Shown piece after piece: positions 31,348 to 38,751 of a stretch of 64,000 bases of DNA. Position numbers and translations under genes: made by a program. Source of the stretch: UBA4742 sp002403895 (lineage in GTDB: Bacteria; Actinomycetota; Acidimicrobiia; Acidimicrobiales; Acidimicrobilacustridaceae); assembly GCA_036823295.1 (NCBI GenBank), contig DAISGD010000014.1, positions 1-64,000 of the forward strand. The letters are read 5' to 3'. The notes beneath the pieces are model-generated. The model saw only the letters and a list, made by a program, of their open reading frames with translations. It did not search any database and was not told the origin of the DNA. How positions within the stretch are numbered: position 1 is the stretch's first letter; each line of letters opens with the position of its first letter.

Positions 31348-31872
31348 TCAAGGCGCGGTGGGAGCGCCCTTGAATTGCACCGGGATACGACCGCTGTCGT
31401 AGTCCTTGCGCAGCGGGTGGCCGACCCAGTCCTCGGGCATGAGGATGCGGGTCAGGTCGGGGTGACCGGTGAACGTCAGCCCGAACATGTCGAAGACCTC
31501 TCGCTCCATGGCTTCGGTTCCGGGGTGCAGGTCGAACAGCGAGGGAACCGACGGATCATCGGTGGGGACCTGTACCCGCAGGCGGATGCGCTCACGTTCG
31601 CGATGGGAGATGAGAGTCACCACCAACTCGAAGCGCTCAGGGGAAACACCCGCCGGCAACGATCTTCCGGGGTGGACGAGGTAGTCGACGGCGGTGAGAT
31701 CGAGGCACATGAGAAAGCCGTCCTCGAACAGCGCGGTGACCACCGCCACCAGCTCGTCGCGTGCGGGAAACAACACCCGCGCACCCGCCTCCCCCACCAC
31801 GGGGACGTCATGGAGCCGTTCAGGCTCGACCGCTTCGACGGGATCGGGCGCGGCCGGGTCGGCGTCGCTCAT
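31348..31872 (-). CDS. nuoC: NADH-quinone oxidoreductase subunit C (14-gene cluster)
   Basis: 174 residues from the ATG at 31872, which overlaps the nuoB stop (TGATG); a GTG directly before it is the alternative. The signature EREVFDMFGLTFTGHPDLTR and MPEDWVGHPLRKDY is intact. The N-terminus is Pro/Glu-rich. It is shorter than the NuoC of the 11-gene cluster. Confidence 0.94.
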   Translation of the reverse strand: MSDADPAAPDPVEAVEPERLHDVPVVGEAGARVLFPARDELVAVVTALFEDGFLMCLDLTAVDYLVHPGRSLPAGVSPERFELVVTLISHRERERIRLRVQVPTDDPSVPSLFDLHPGTEAMEREVFDMFGLTFTGHPDLTRILMPEDWVGHPLRKDYDSGRIPVQFKGAPTAP

Positions 31873-32492
31873 CACAGGCGGCGGGCGAAGGTCTGTGACC
31901 GGCTCCCGCGACCGGCGGACGGTGCACCGACGCGGACCCCGGTGTCGGGCTGGCCGTCACGCTGCTCGATCACCAGACCGGCGCCCTCACCCGGACGGCG
32001 GGTGAGCTCGCCCTCGCGGATCTTGGCGTGCAGCGTGAGGATGGCATGCATCAGGGTCTGGGGTCCGGGCGGGCAGCCGGGGGCGTAGACATCGACGGGG
32101 ACGATCTGGTCCACGCCCTGCACGATGGCGTAGTTGTTGAACATGCCACCGCTCGACGCGCACACGCCCATCGAGATGACCCACTTGGGCTCCATCATCT
32201 GGTCGTAGATCTGGCGCAGCACCGGCGCCATCTTCTGCGACACCCGACCAGCCACGATCATGAGATCGGCCTGGCGGGGCGAAGCCCGAAACACCTCCAT
32301 GCCGTACCGGGCCAAGTCGTAGTGCGGTCCGCCGGTGGCCATCATCTCGATGGCGCAACAGGCCAGCCCGAACGTGGCGGGCATGACGCTGCGGGACCGG
32401 GCCCACTTCACCAGATCCTCGAGGGTGCCGGTGAGGAAGTTGTGGTTCAGCCCTTCGAGACCTTTGTCGAGGAAACCGCCCTCTTCAGCCAC
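31872..32492 (-). CDS. nuoB: NADH-quinone oxidoreductase subunit B, cluster N2 (14-gene cluster)
   Basis: 206 residues from a GTG that overlaps the nuoA stop (TAGTG). All four N2 ligands are present in [19 protein letters not shown] and [15 protein letters not shown]-terminal extension of about 50 residues rich in Gly/Arg follows the family core. It is coupled to nuoC by TGATG. Confidence 0.95.
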   Translation of the reverse strand: MAEEGGFLDKGLEGLNHNFLTGTLEDLVKWARSRSVMPATFGLACCAIEMMATGGPHYDLARYGMEVFRASPRQADLMIVAGRVSQKMAPVLRQIYDQMMEPKWVISMGVCASSGGMFNNYAIVQGVDQIVPVDVYAPGCPPGPQTLMHAILTLHAKIREGELTRRPGEGAGLVIEQRDGQPDTGVRVGAPSAGRGSRSQTFARRL

Positions 32493-32962
32493 TACGCCGC
32501 TTCTCCCGCCGACTCGTCAGGTTCCCGGCCCTCGAGGCCCACCCGACGGATCGTGGTGGTCGAGGTCCGCGCCGGGTCCACGACATCGTTGCGGCGCATG
32601 CGCTTCATCGGTCCCCAGTCGAGGGCACCGTTGCTGATGAGGTACACGAACGACTCGAACACGGCGGCGGCGAAGATGAGGATGGCGAACAAGCCGAAGG
32701 GGCCCAGCGTGCGGTAGACGACGGCCCACGGGAACAAGAAGACGATCTCGATATCGAACACGATGAAGATCATCGCCACCAGGAAGAATTTGACCGGGAA
32801 GCGTTGCGGCGGCTCACGATCGGGCACGATCCCACACTCGTAGGGTGCCAACTTGGCCACCGTCGGGTTGCGGGGGCCCAACAGGCGTGATGCCACGCGA
32901 CTGAGCGCGCCGAACACAATCGCCAGCACCAGCATCACGAGGATCGGCAGGTACTGAGCCAT
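32492..32962 (-). CDS. nuoA: NADH-quinone oxidoreductase subunit A (14-gene cluster)
   Basis: 156 residues with three membrane helices. The conserved loop is [20 protein letters not shown] and helix 2 begins [18 protein letters not shown]-terminal tail of about 40 residues (Arg/Thr/Glu-rich) goes beyond the usual NuoA. The start is only 5 bp after the stop of the unrecognised membrane-protein gene of the cytochrome module, so the cytochrome b/c genes and complex I genes are very likely one transcription unit. Confidence 0.95.
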   Translation of the reverse strand: MAQYLPILVMLVLAIVFGALSRVASRLLGPRNPTVAKLAPYECGIVPDREPPQRFPVKFFLVAMIFIVFDIEIVFLFPWAVVYRTLGPFGLFAILIFAAAVFESFVYLISNGALDWGPMKRMRRNDVVDPARTSTTTIRRVGLEGREPDESAGEAA

Positions 32963-32967
32963 CGGGG

Positions 32968-33960
32968 TCAGACCTTCTCCAGCGCCTTGGCCTCAGCCAG
33001 GTTCCGGGTGAGGGTCTTGTCCCGGTAGTGGAGCACCACCACGAAGAAGATGAACAGGGCGAACGACACGGCGAAGAACGTGGCCGGCAGCAGCCGGACG
33101 GTGCCGAGATCACGGACCATGACCACGTAGTACACGGGCTTGGTGGGGTCGACCTTGGGAATGGGCGGGGCCTGGCCCGCCTTCGCCTCCTGCGGGATGA
33201 CCGGTTGGACCTGCACCACCGCGTAGTGGGTGGGGTGATTGAAGGTGAACAGCTTGTAGAACTTGTACTCGATCCGGCACAGCCAGTCGCCGGGCACGAT
33301 GTTGTGCTGACCGTTGGTGGCGTCGTTGGGGCAATACTCGGCCCGAGTCTTCTTGCCGCCGATCTCGAAGACACTCAGCTTCTTGTAGTCGGTGGTGGCC
33401 TTGAACACCTGGCTGGAGGTCACCAGCGCCACATCGGCCGCGGCCTGGGCCTCACCGGCCGCCGAGGCCGGCGTGATCTTCCACCCGTTGAGGTCGACCC
33501 CCGCGTCCTTGAGCGCCGCGGCCACCTCATCGGGGTGCGACGACTCGACGTCGGACAGCGACGCCGTCTCTGGTGTGGGGAAGTCCTTGGCCAGGTCGGG
33601 GTTGGCGTTGATGATGTCGGTGACCGTCGGGAGGGCCTCGGGGCGCGGCAATGCATCGATCACTTCGGTCTTGGCCGGCCCGGTGGACGGGTCATCGATG
33701 TAGACCTCGACCGGGTGCCACGACGGGTTCTGACCGCGGGGACCGATGGCCGGCGGTTGGATCCACCAGGTGGCCGTCAGGATCGACAACCAGCCGAACA
33801 GGCCGGCGAAGGCCACCAGCATGGCCAGCCGGGCGCCCATGTTGGTGGCCAGAAGCAGGTACGTAGACCCACACAGCACGGCGAAGCCGGTGAGCACCAC
33901 GAGGATGCCGCGGATGCCCGGGTTCCAGGCAATGCCGGCGAGGACATGGAGGTGATGCAT
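32968..33960 (-). CDS. Unrecognised membrane protein of the cytochrome module
   Basis: 330 residues, no family recognised. Two hydrophobic helices lie near the N-terminus (about 15-38 and 44-66) and one near the C-terminus (about 288-312). The roughly 220-residue middle is hydrophilic, probably on the outer face, and holds two cysteines about 18 residues apart (EYCPND, DWLCRI) that could form a disulfide. No heme, Fe-S or copper motif is seen. The gene is 4 bp from the diheme cytochrome c gene and 5 bp from nuoA, so it is embedded between the bc-like complex and complex I. An accessory or supercomplex subunit is plausible, but the function is unknown. Confidence 0.75.
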   Translation of the reverse strand: MHHLHVLAGIAWNPGIRGILVVLTGFAVLCGSTYLLLATNMGARLAMLVAFAGLFGWLSILTATWWIQPPAIGPRGQNPSWHPVEVYIDDPSTGPAKTEVIDALPRPEALPTVTDIINANPDLAKDFPTPETASLSDVESSHPDEVAAALKDAGVDLNGWKITPASAAGEAQAAADVALVTSSQVFKATTDYKKLSVFEIGGKKTRAEYCPNDATNGQHNIVPGDWLCRIEYKFYKLFTFNHPTHYAVVQVQPVIPQEAKAGQAPPIPKVDPTKPVYYVVMVRDLGTVRLLPATFFAVSFALFIFFVVVLHYRDKTLTRNLAEAKALEKV

Positions 33961-33964
33961 GGGG

Positions 33965-35089
33965 TCAGAGGCTCCGCTCGTAGGCCACGACTGCGTCGAT
34001 TTGGTCCTGGGTGTACATGGTCTGGGCGGGGTTCATGCCGGTGGCGGCCGCGTCCTTGGGAATGAGGGCGGTCGGGTTGACGCCGAAGCCGGGCATCTGA
34101 CCGTCCCCGATGCCCCCATGGCCGTAGGGCTTGCCCAACTCGGACCCCAGACTGACGAAGACCTGCTGTTGGTCGGCCGTCTCGAACTGGCGCCGCTCGC
34201 TGCCGTTGGTCAGGTTGAAGCCGAGCTGACCGCCACCACCGGCCACCTGGGGGTCGCCGTAGGACCAGCCCGCGGTGTGACACCGAGCGCACGAGTAGGC
34301 CCCCGCCGCGAACCCGTCGAACTCGCCCATGTTGAACAGCGCTTCGCCCAGGGTCTTCCAATGGCCCTGCGGATCGTCGATGGTGCAGTTGTTGTTGGCG
34401 TCGGGCCTGCAGACGGTGTCGATCTCCTTCTGCAACGCGTCCTGCGAGTCCGTGGCCGGAAGCTGGATGCTGTAGAGGTAGGCGATGACGTTGTCCAACT
34501 GCTGCTCGGTCAGCGGACCGCCGCCGAGAGCACCCCAGGCCGGCATGGGCGTGTTCTGCCGCCCGAAGTTGAGGACGTACTTCACCTCGTCCTTGGAATA
34601 CCGGTACAGGACGGTGTTGAGCGCCGGGGCTTTCCAACTCACCTGCTTCACGAAGTCACCGTTGGCGTTCAACAGGGTGTAGTCCTTGACCCCACCGACG
34701 CCCTTGGGACCGTGGCAGTCCGAGCACTTGGCCTTGACGTCGTAGATGGTCTGGCCTCGGGACACGAACTCTTTGTCGAACTGCTCGACTGCTCCTGACT
34801 GCCGTCCCGGCTCGGCCAACCAGTAGATGGGCAGGGCCACCGCGATCACGATCAACAACACGAGGCCGAAGCCGAGCGTGCGGTCGAGCTTGGAGCCTTC
34901 GAGCTCCTCGTCGCTCAGGTAGGGCTTGCGGTTGGCGGCGAGCTCGAGCTCCGAACCGACTTCGGCCCGGCCCTTGCGCATGTTGGCCACGACCGCGATG
35001 AAGAACCCGCCGATCAAGACGACGGCGATCACGCCACCGATGGCGGAGGCGGCCGTGGCGAGCACGGCGTGGTTGGCAAGGACCGGCAT
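33965..35089 (-). CDS. Membrane-anchored diheme cytochrome c of the bc-like complex
   Basis: 374 residues. Two N-terminal membrane helices (about 12-36 and 72-92) precede a soluble part with two heme c motifs, CSDCH (122-126) and CARCH (267-271). Candidate axial methionines are in NTPMPAWG and GQMPGFG. Two cytochrome c domains in tandem recall the diheme QcrC of actinobacteria and the c subunits of other bc-like complexes that replace cytochrome c1. An extra cysteine pair (CRPDANNNC) lies between the domains. The ATG overlaps the Rieske gene stop (TGATG). The likely role is passing electrons from the Rieske protein to a terminal oxidase. Confidence 0.88.
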   Translation of the reverse strand: MPVLANHAVLATAASAIGGVIAVVLIGGFFIAVVANMRKGRAEVGSELELAANRKPYLSDEELEGSKLDRTLGFGLVLLIVIAVALPIYWLAEPGRQSGAVEQFDKEFVSRGQTIYDVKAKCSDCHGPKGVGGVKDYTLLNANGDFVKQVSWKAPALNTVLYRYSKDEVKYVLNFGRQNTPMPAWGALGGGPLTEQQLDNVIAYLYSIQLPATDSQDALQKEIDTVCRPDANNNCTIDDPQGHWKTLGEALFNMGEFDGFAAGAYSCARCHTAGWSYGDPQVAGGGGQLGFNLTNGSERRQFETADQQQVFVSLGSELGKPYGHGGIGDGQMPGFGVNPTALIPKDAAATGMNPAQTMYTQDQIDAVVAYERSL

Positions 35090-35940
35090 CAGTGACTGCC
35101 TCCACCCACACAGTGCGGACCCTCGGCCTCCTGGCCGGTGGTGTTGGTGCCGATCGTCGGTCCCGGGATGACCGTGCCGGTGTCGACGTTGAGCACGCCG
35201 TCGGTGACCTCGGTCGAGAAGCGGTCCATGCCGCGGGGTGCCGGGCCGCCCTTCTTCTCACCCGCCTGGTTGTACTGCGAACCGTGGCAGGGACACTCGA
35301 ACCACTGGGAGGTGCCACACGACGGCACGCGGCAACCCAGGTGCGGGCACTTCTGGTAGACGACGACGATGCCCGCCTCCATGGAGTTGAGCACCGGCTG
35401 CGAATACACCTTCTTGGCCTTGTCGATGGCCGACGACGGGTAGTTCGTCATCCACATGCGCCCTTCGGCGTTGTAGAGGAAACCCTTGGCCGCCGTGATC
35501 TGGGATTGCAGGTCGGACACCTTGCCCACCCGGAGCTTCGAGCCAAAGCCGCCCTTGGGGACGGGCCACAGAAAGGCCAGCACCGCGGCGCCGAAGCTCG
35601 ACAGACCGAGCGCAAAGAACAAGACGATGCTGCGGTTGAAGAACTGGCGCCGGGTGACGCCGATGGTGTCGGGGTCGGGAGGAACAAAGGCCGTGAGGTC
35701 GGCGGCGCCGACTTTCTCGAGCTCGGGGGGGCGGCGTTCCAGCGCGGCGGCCCGCTCGACCTCGCGACCGGTGGTCGGACCCTCTTCGTCGGGCGTGACC
35801 GCGGGTTCGCCCCGGTCGCGCTTGCGGGTCTCGCGTGAGAGCTGGCCAACGGCGGTGTCGAGGTCGCGTCGACGCATCGAGGCGAAGAGGACCAGGCCGG
35901 CCAGCAGGAAGAAGATGGGGATGATGATGAGCAGGATCAT
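35089..35940 (-). CDS. qcrA: Rieske iron-sulfur protein of the cytochrome bc/b6f-like complex
   Basis: 283 residues. One hydrophobic helix is at the very N-terminus (1-20), then a charged linker, then a second helix (about 104-126). The Rieske domain has the [2Fe-2S] ligands in CPHLGC (198-203) and CPCHGS (216-221); a further Cys208 is extra. RRQFFNRS before the second helix resembles a twin-arginine-type signal. It oxidises quinol at the Qo site and passes electrons to cytochrome c. The gene lies between the split cytochrome b genes and the diheme cytochrome c gene. Confidence 0.93.
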   Translation of the reverse strand: MILLIIIPIFFLLAGLVLFASMRRRDLDTAVGQLSRETRKRDRGEPAVTPDEEGPTTGREVERAAALERRPPELEKVGAADLTAFVPPDPDTIGVTRRQFFNRSIVLFFALGLSSFGAAVLAFLWPVPKGGFGSKLRVGKVSDLQSQITAAKGFLYNAEGRMWMTNYPSSAIDKAKKVYSQPVLNSMEAGIVVVYQKCPHLGCRVPSCGTSQWFECPCHGSQYNQAGEKKGGPAPRGMDRFSTEVTDGVLNVDTGTVIPGPTIGTNTTGQEAEGPHCVGGGSH

Positions 35941-35958
35941 TGGGGGTCTCGATCCGAA

Positions 35959-36753
35959 TCAGAGTTCGAAGAACAGGCCGCCCGTCCACGGCGCCACGAA
36001 GTTGAAGCCGGGGCCGCGGAAGAACGAGCCCATGATGACGAGAACAGCCCAGAACATGAGGAACACCGTGAAGATCGACACGGCGAACTTGCGCTCCTCG
36101 GGCTTGATGCTGGGGTTCTTGTCCATGTAGGGGGCGAGGATGAGTAGGAAGATGCCCATGCCAGGAATGGTCACGCCGGCCACCATCGGGTGGAACATGG
36201 TCAGCAGTTCCTGCAGGCCCAGGAAGTACCAGGGGGCCTTCGACGGGTTCGGCGTCTCGTTGACGTTGGCCAGCTCGAGCAGCGGGGCGTTCACGAAGAT
36301 CGAGAAGACCAGCGTGAACGCGGTCATGGCCAGGGCGGCCACGAACTCGACGGCCAGCAGGTGGGGCCACACGTGGACCTTGTCCACCGGCGTCGACTTG
36401 ACGTCTTGGATGGAGCCGGACTTGACCACCGTCAGCAAGCGCTGGGTGTGGCCGGCCGGCCCCGTCGCCGCGGGAGGCGCCCCGGCGGTGGCCAAGGCGG
36501 TGGCCGCGCCCGCGGTGACCACGGCCCCGCCGCTCACCTCGGCTTCGGGCGCGCCAGCGGCCTTGGCGGCCTTGGCCGCCTTCGAGCGCTCGAGCAGGTG
36601 GGCGGGGATCTTGCTGTCAGCCTCCGAGGCGGCGGGCGCGTCTCCACCACCGGCGGCCCCACCCTTGGTGGGGTCGTCGGTCGCTTTGGCGTCTTCAGCC
36701 TTCTGGCGGGCCGCTTCGGCCCGCTTGCGAAGATGTTCGGGAATCTCAGTCAT
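35959..36753 (-). CDS. Cytochrome b C-terminal half (subunit IV/PetD-like) with APWY in place of PEWY
   Basis: 264 residues. The first ~110 are Ala/Gly/Pro/Lys-rich and probably disordered. They contain two copies of a short motif, PEHLRKRA (5-12) and PAHLLERS (50-57), that also occurs in the cytochrome c at 38752-39609. The rest (about 125-264) has three membrane helices and matches the C-terminal domain of cytochrome b. The Qo-site motif PEWY is replaced by APWY at 173-176 (NPSKAPWYFLGLQELL). It lies 18 bp after the N-terminal half gene, so the cytochrome b is split as in b6f complexes and Firmicutes rather than fused as in most actinobacteria. Confidence 0.85.
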   Translation of the reverse strand: MTEIPEHLRKRAEAARQKAEDAKATDDPTKGGAAGGGDAPAASEADSKIPAHLLERSKAAKAAKAAGAPEAEVSGGAVVTAGAATALATAGAPPAATGPAGHTQRLLTVVKSGSIQDVKSTPVDKVHVWPHLLAVEFVAALAMTAFTLVFSIFVNAPLLELANVNETPNPSKAPWYFLGLQELLTMFHPMVAGVTIPGMGIFLLILAPYMDKNPSIKPEERKFAVSIFTVFLMFWAVLVIMGSFFRGPGFNFVAPWTGGLFFEL

Positions 36754-36771
36754 GGCGTCTCTTCGTTCGAT

Positions 36772-37545
36772 CTAGAGCGGACCGGAGATGCCGCCGTCCT
36801 TGCGGACCCGCCAGAAGTGGATGGCCAGGAAGATGACGGTGACGAATGGAACGAACAACACATGCAAGACGTACCAACGCAACAGCGTGTCGGTACCGAT
36901 CTCCTTACCCCCGAGCAGGACGAAGCGCACTTGGTCGCCGAACACGGGGGTGTAGCCCATCATGTTCGTGCCCACCGTCACCGCCCACAGCGCCAGCTGG
37001 TCCCACGGCAGCAGATAACCGGTGAAGGAGAGCAGGAGGGTCAGGGTCAACAAGATGACGCCGATCACCCAGTTGAACTCCCGCGGCGGCTTGTAAGCGC
37101 CGTGATAGAAGACCCGAGCCATGTGCAGGAACACCGTCAGCACCATGAGGTGGGCCGCCCATCGGTGCATGTTGCGCACCAACAAGCCGAACGTCACCGA
37201 GGTCTGCAGGGTGTAGATGTCGTTCCAGGCCTGGGCCGCCGTGGGGCGGTAGAAGAACATCAAGAAAATGCCGGTGATGGTCAACAAGATGAACAGGAAG
37301 AAGCTCAGTCCGCCGAGGCAGAGCGTGTAGCTGACCTTCACCGCGTGGCGCTTCACCTTCACCGGGTGAAGGTGGTAGAGCACGCTGTTCATGATGACGT
37401 AGGAGCGGTTCCGGGGACTGTCGGAGTAACCCTTGCGGAACACCGAGCCCGGTCGGAAGATCGAGTTCCAGGCCTGCGACCCCTGCACGGAATCGTTGAG
37501 CTCGGAGATCTTGCTCTTGCCCTTGGGCTTCATGGTCTTGGCCAT
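36772..37545 (-). CDS. qcrB: Cytochrome b N-terminal half (b6-type) with putative heme c_i cysteine
   Basis: 257 residues from the ATG at 37545, which has AAGGA about 8 nt upstream; an open reading upstream overlaps the ferredoxin gene and is not protein-like. Four membrane helices carry the heme b ligands His127/His141 and His228/His243. The second pair has 14 intervening residues, the spacing typical of b6-type proteins. Cys76 in YTLCLGGL aligns with the cysteine that covalently binds heme c_i in cytochrome b6 and Firmicutes QcrB. It forms the quinol oxidase core with the C-terminal half and the Rieske protein. Confidence 0.92.
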   Translation of the reverse strand: MAKTMKPKGKSKISELNDSVQGSQAWNSIFRPGSVFRKGYSDSPRNRSYVIMNSVLYHLHPVKVKRHAVKVSYTLCLGGLSFFLFILLTITGIFLMFFYRPTAAQAWNDIYTLQTSVTFGLLVRNMHRWAAHLMVLTVFLHMARVFYHGAYKPPREFNWVIGVILLTLTLLLSFTGYLLPWDQLALWAVTVGTNMMGYTPVFGDQVRFVLLGGKEIGTDTLLRWYVLHVLFVPFVTVIFLAIHFWRVRKDGGISGPL

Positions 37546-37594
37546 GGTCAGTTCCTTTGTCCTGAGCCGAACGGGCTGGCGGCGACGTGCGAGG

Positions 37595-38011
37595 TCATCC
37601 GAGCCGCATCCCGTAGCCGTAGCCGTAGGTGGTCGTGCGCTGGTGAGCGTCACCCTCGGCCGGGGCCGCCCCGACCTTGCCGAGGATGATCACACCGGTC
37701 GGGCAGCGGTCCACGCACAGCGCGCACCGGGTACAGACGTCGTCGTCGATGAGGAAGATCGAGTGATCGCCCGGGTCGTCGCCGGGGAGCTCGGTACCCA
37801 CGGCCTCGTCGATGGCCTCGGTCTTGACCAGATGGATGCATTTCCACGGGCAGATGTCAACGCAGCCCTCGCAGGTGATGCACTCGGACTGGTCGATGTG
37901 GATGAACTGCTTGGGCTTGACCGCCTTCGAGAGCCATTCGGCGTCGACTTCCTGGAGGACGTAGTCGTCCAGGAACTCGGGCATCGGGGGATTGGCGTCG
38001 GTACGAGCCAT
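37595..38011 (-). CDS. 2x[4Fe-4S] ferredoxin encoded with the bc-like complex
   Basis: 138 residues. The motifs CITCEGCVDICP (cysteines 44, 47, 50, 54) and CTRCALCVDRCP (93, 96, 99, 103) are each sufficient for a [4Fe-4S] cluster. An N-terminal 40-residue segment (PEFLDDYVLQEVDAEWL) and a Tyr/Gly-rich tail flank them. About 40 residues separate the two motifs, longer than in small bacterial ferredoxins. It lies 1 bp after the small membrane-protein gene and 49 bp before cytochrome b. It might be a redox subunit of the complex or the donor for the 11-subunit enzyme; both are inference. Confidence 0.9.
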   Translation of the reverse strand: MARTDANPPMPEFLDDYVLQEVDAEWLSKAVKPKQFIHIDQSECITCEGCVDICPWKCIHLVKTEAIDEAVGTELPGDDPGDHSIFLIDDDVCTRCALCVDRCPTGVIILGKVGAAPAEGDAHQRTTTYGYGYGMRLG

Positions 38012-38012
38012 C

Positions 38013-38459
38013 TCAGCTCTTCTTCACCAGCGGGCGACCGAAATCCGACGTGGCGATCTCGGGGACCGAGGCGGCCCGCTTGCCCCGTTTCTGCCACCAG
38101 GCGAACAACCACATGTTGAGCCCGAGGAAGAGGACGTAAATGCCGACGACCACGAGATCTCGAAGGGTCTGGTACGAAAGCGTCAGCGGGCTCCAGCCCC
38201 CGAACTGCTGCGGCTTGAGGATGTCGCCCACGCCGAACAGCAGCTTGTCGGTGCGCCAGCCCAGCTCGTTGCCACTCCAGGTCAGCCACAGGTGGGGCAC
38301 CATGCCGTAGACCCAGAACATGACGAAGAACACGTAGACGGCGGCGAGCATGGCCTCGCCCCATGACAGGGGGGTCCCGACGGGGCGACGCTTGGCCATT
38401 GGGAAAATGAGCGCGACCAGACCTAGTGCGATCAACCCCGATACGACGAGCCCAACCAC
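38013..38459 (-). CDS. Small membrane protein at the head of the respiratory operon
   Basis: About 148 residues from a GTG at 38459, 11 nt after a GGAGG site. Three hydrophobic helices are seen (about residues 1-17, 33-52 and 90-112), with GMVPHLWLTWSGNELGWRTD between the second and third. The C-terminus is basic and soluble. No family is recognised. The frame stays open to 38699, but the upstream part is Arg/Ala-rich and not membrane-like, so the shorter form is chosen. As first gene of the run it ends 1 bp before the ferredoxin gene. It is probably a subunit or assembly factor of the bc-like complex. Confidence 0.7.
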   Translation of the reverse strand: MVGLVVSGLIALGLVALIFPMAKRRPVGTPLSWGEAMLAAVYVFFVMFWVYGMVPHLWLTWSGNELGWRTDKLLFGVGDILKPQQFGGWSPLTLSYQTLRDLVVVGIYVLFLGLNMWLFAWWQKRGKRAASVPEIATSDFGRPLVKKS

Positions 38460-38751
38460 CTGACTGGGGACCTCCGTTGTGGACAGAATCAGCCTACCGC
38501 TGAGGACCAGCGAGCCCTTGACACCCGGGACCCGATTCAGCGGTGCAGACGTGTGGTTTAGCACGCGCCTCGCGCCCGGGGCACATCGAGCAGGCACCCC
38601 GTCGATGTCATCTCCACGACGTCGAAATGGCCGGACCGCCTTGGCCTCGCGCGCGCCGCGTGGCCTAGTGTTCGCCGGAAGAAATCGGTCCGCTGCCAAC
38701 GCCTCCGAGCGGGGAGCGAACTGACCCGAATCATCGCCCCGGAGGCCATCC
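38460..38751. promoter_or_regulatory. Divergent promoter region between the respiratory operon and cytochrome c
   Basis: This 292-bp region separates the minus-strand supercluster from the plus-strand cytochrome c gene and must carry promoters for both. A TAGGCT hexamer on the minus strand (near 38490) and TAGTGT on the plus strand (near 38667) are -10-like, each without a good -35 at ideal spacing. A GGAGG ribosome-binding site precedes the cytochrome c GTG. No repeat or clear operator was seen. Part of the region is open in the frame of the small membrane protein. Confidence 0.4.

Noticed and set aside
30013..32088. A long plus-strand open frame opposite nuoD, nuoC and part of nuoB
   Set aside because: It spans three real gene junctions on the other strand and has no recognisable protein features.
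38519..38524. A perfect TTGACA hexamer upstream of the cytochrome c gene
   Set aside because: No acceptable -10 hexamer is found 16-18 bp downstream, so it was not called a promoter.
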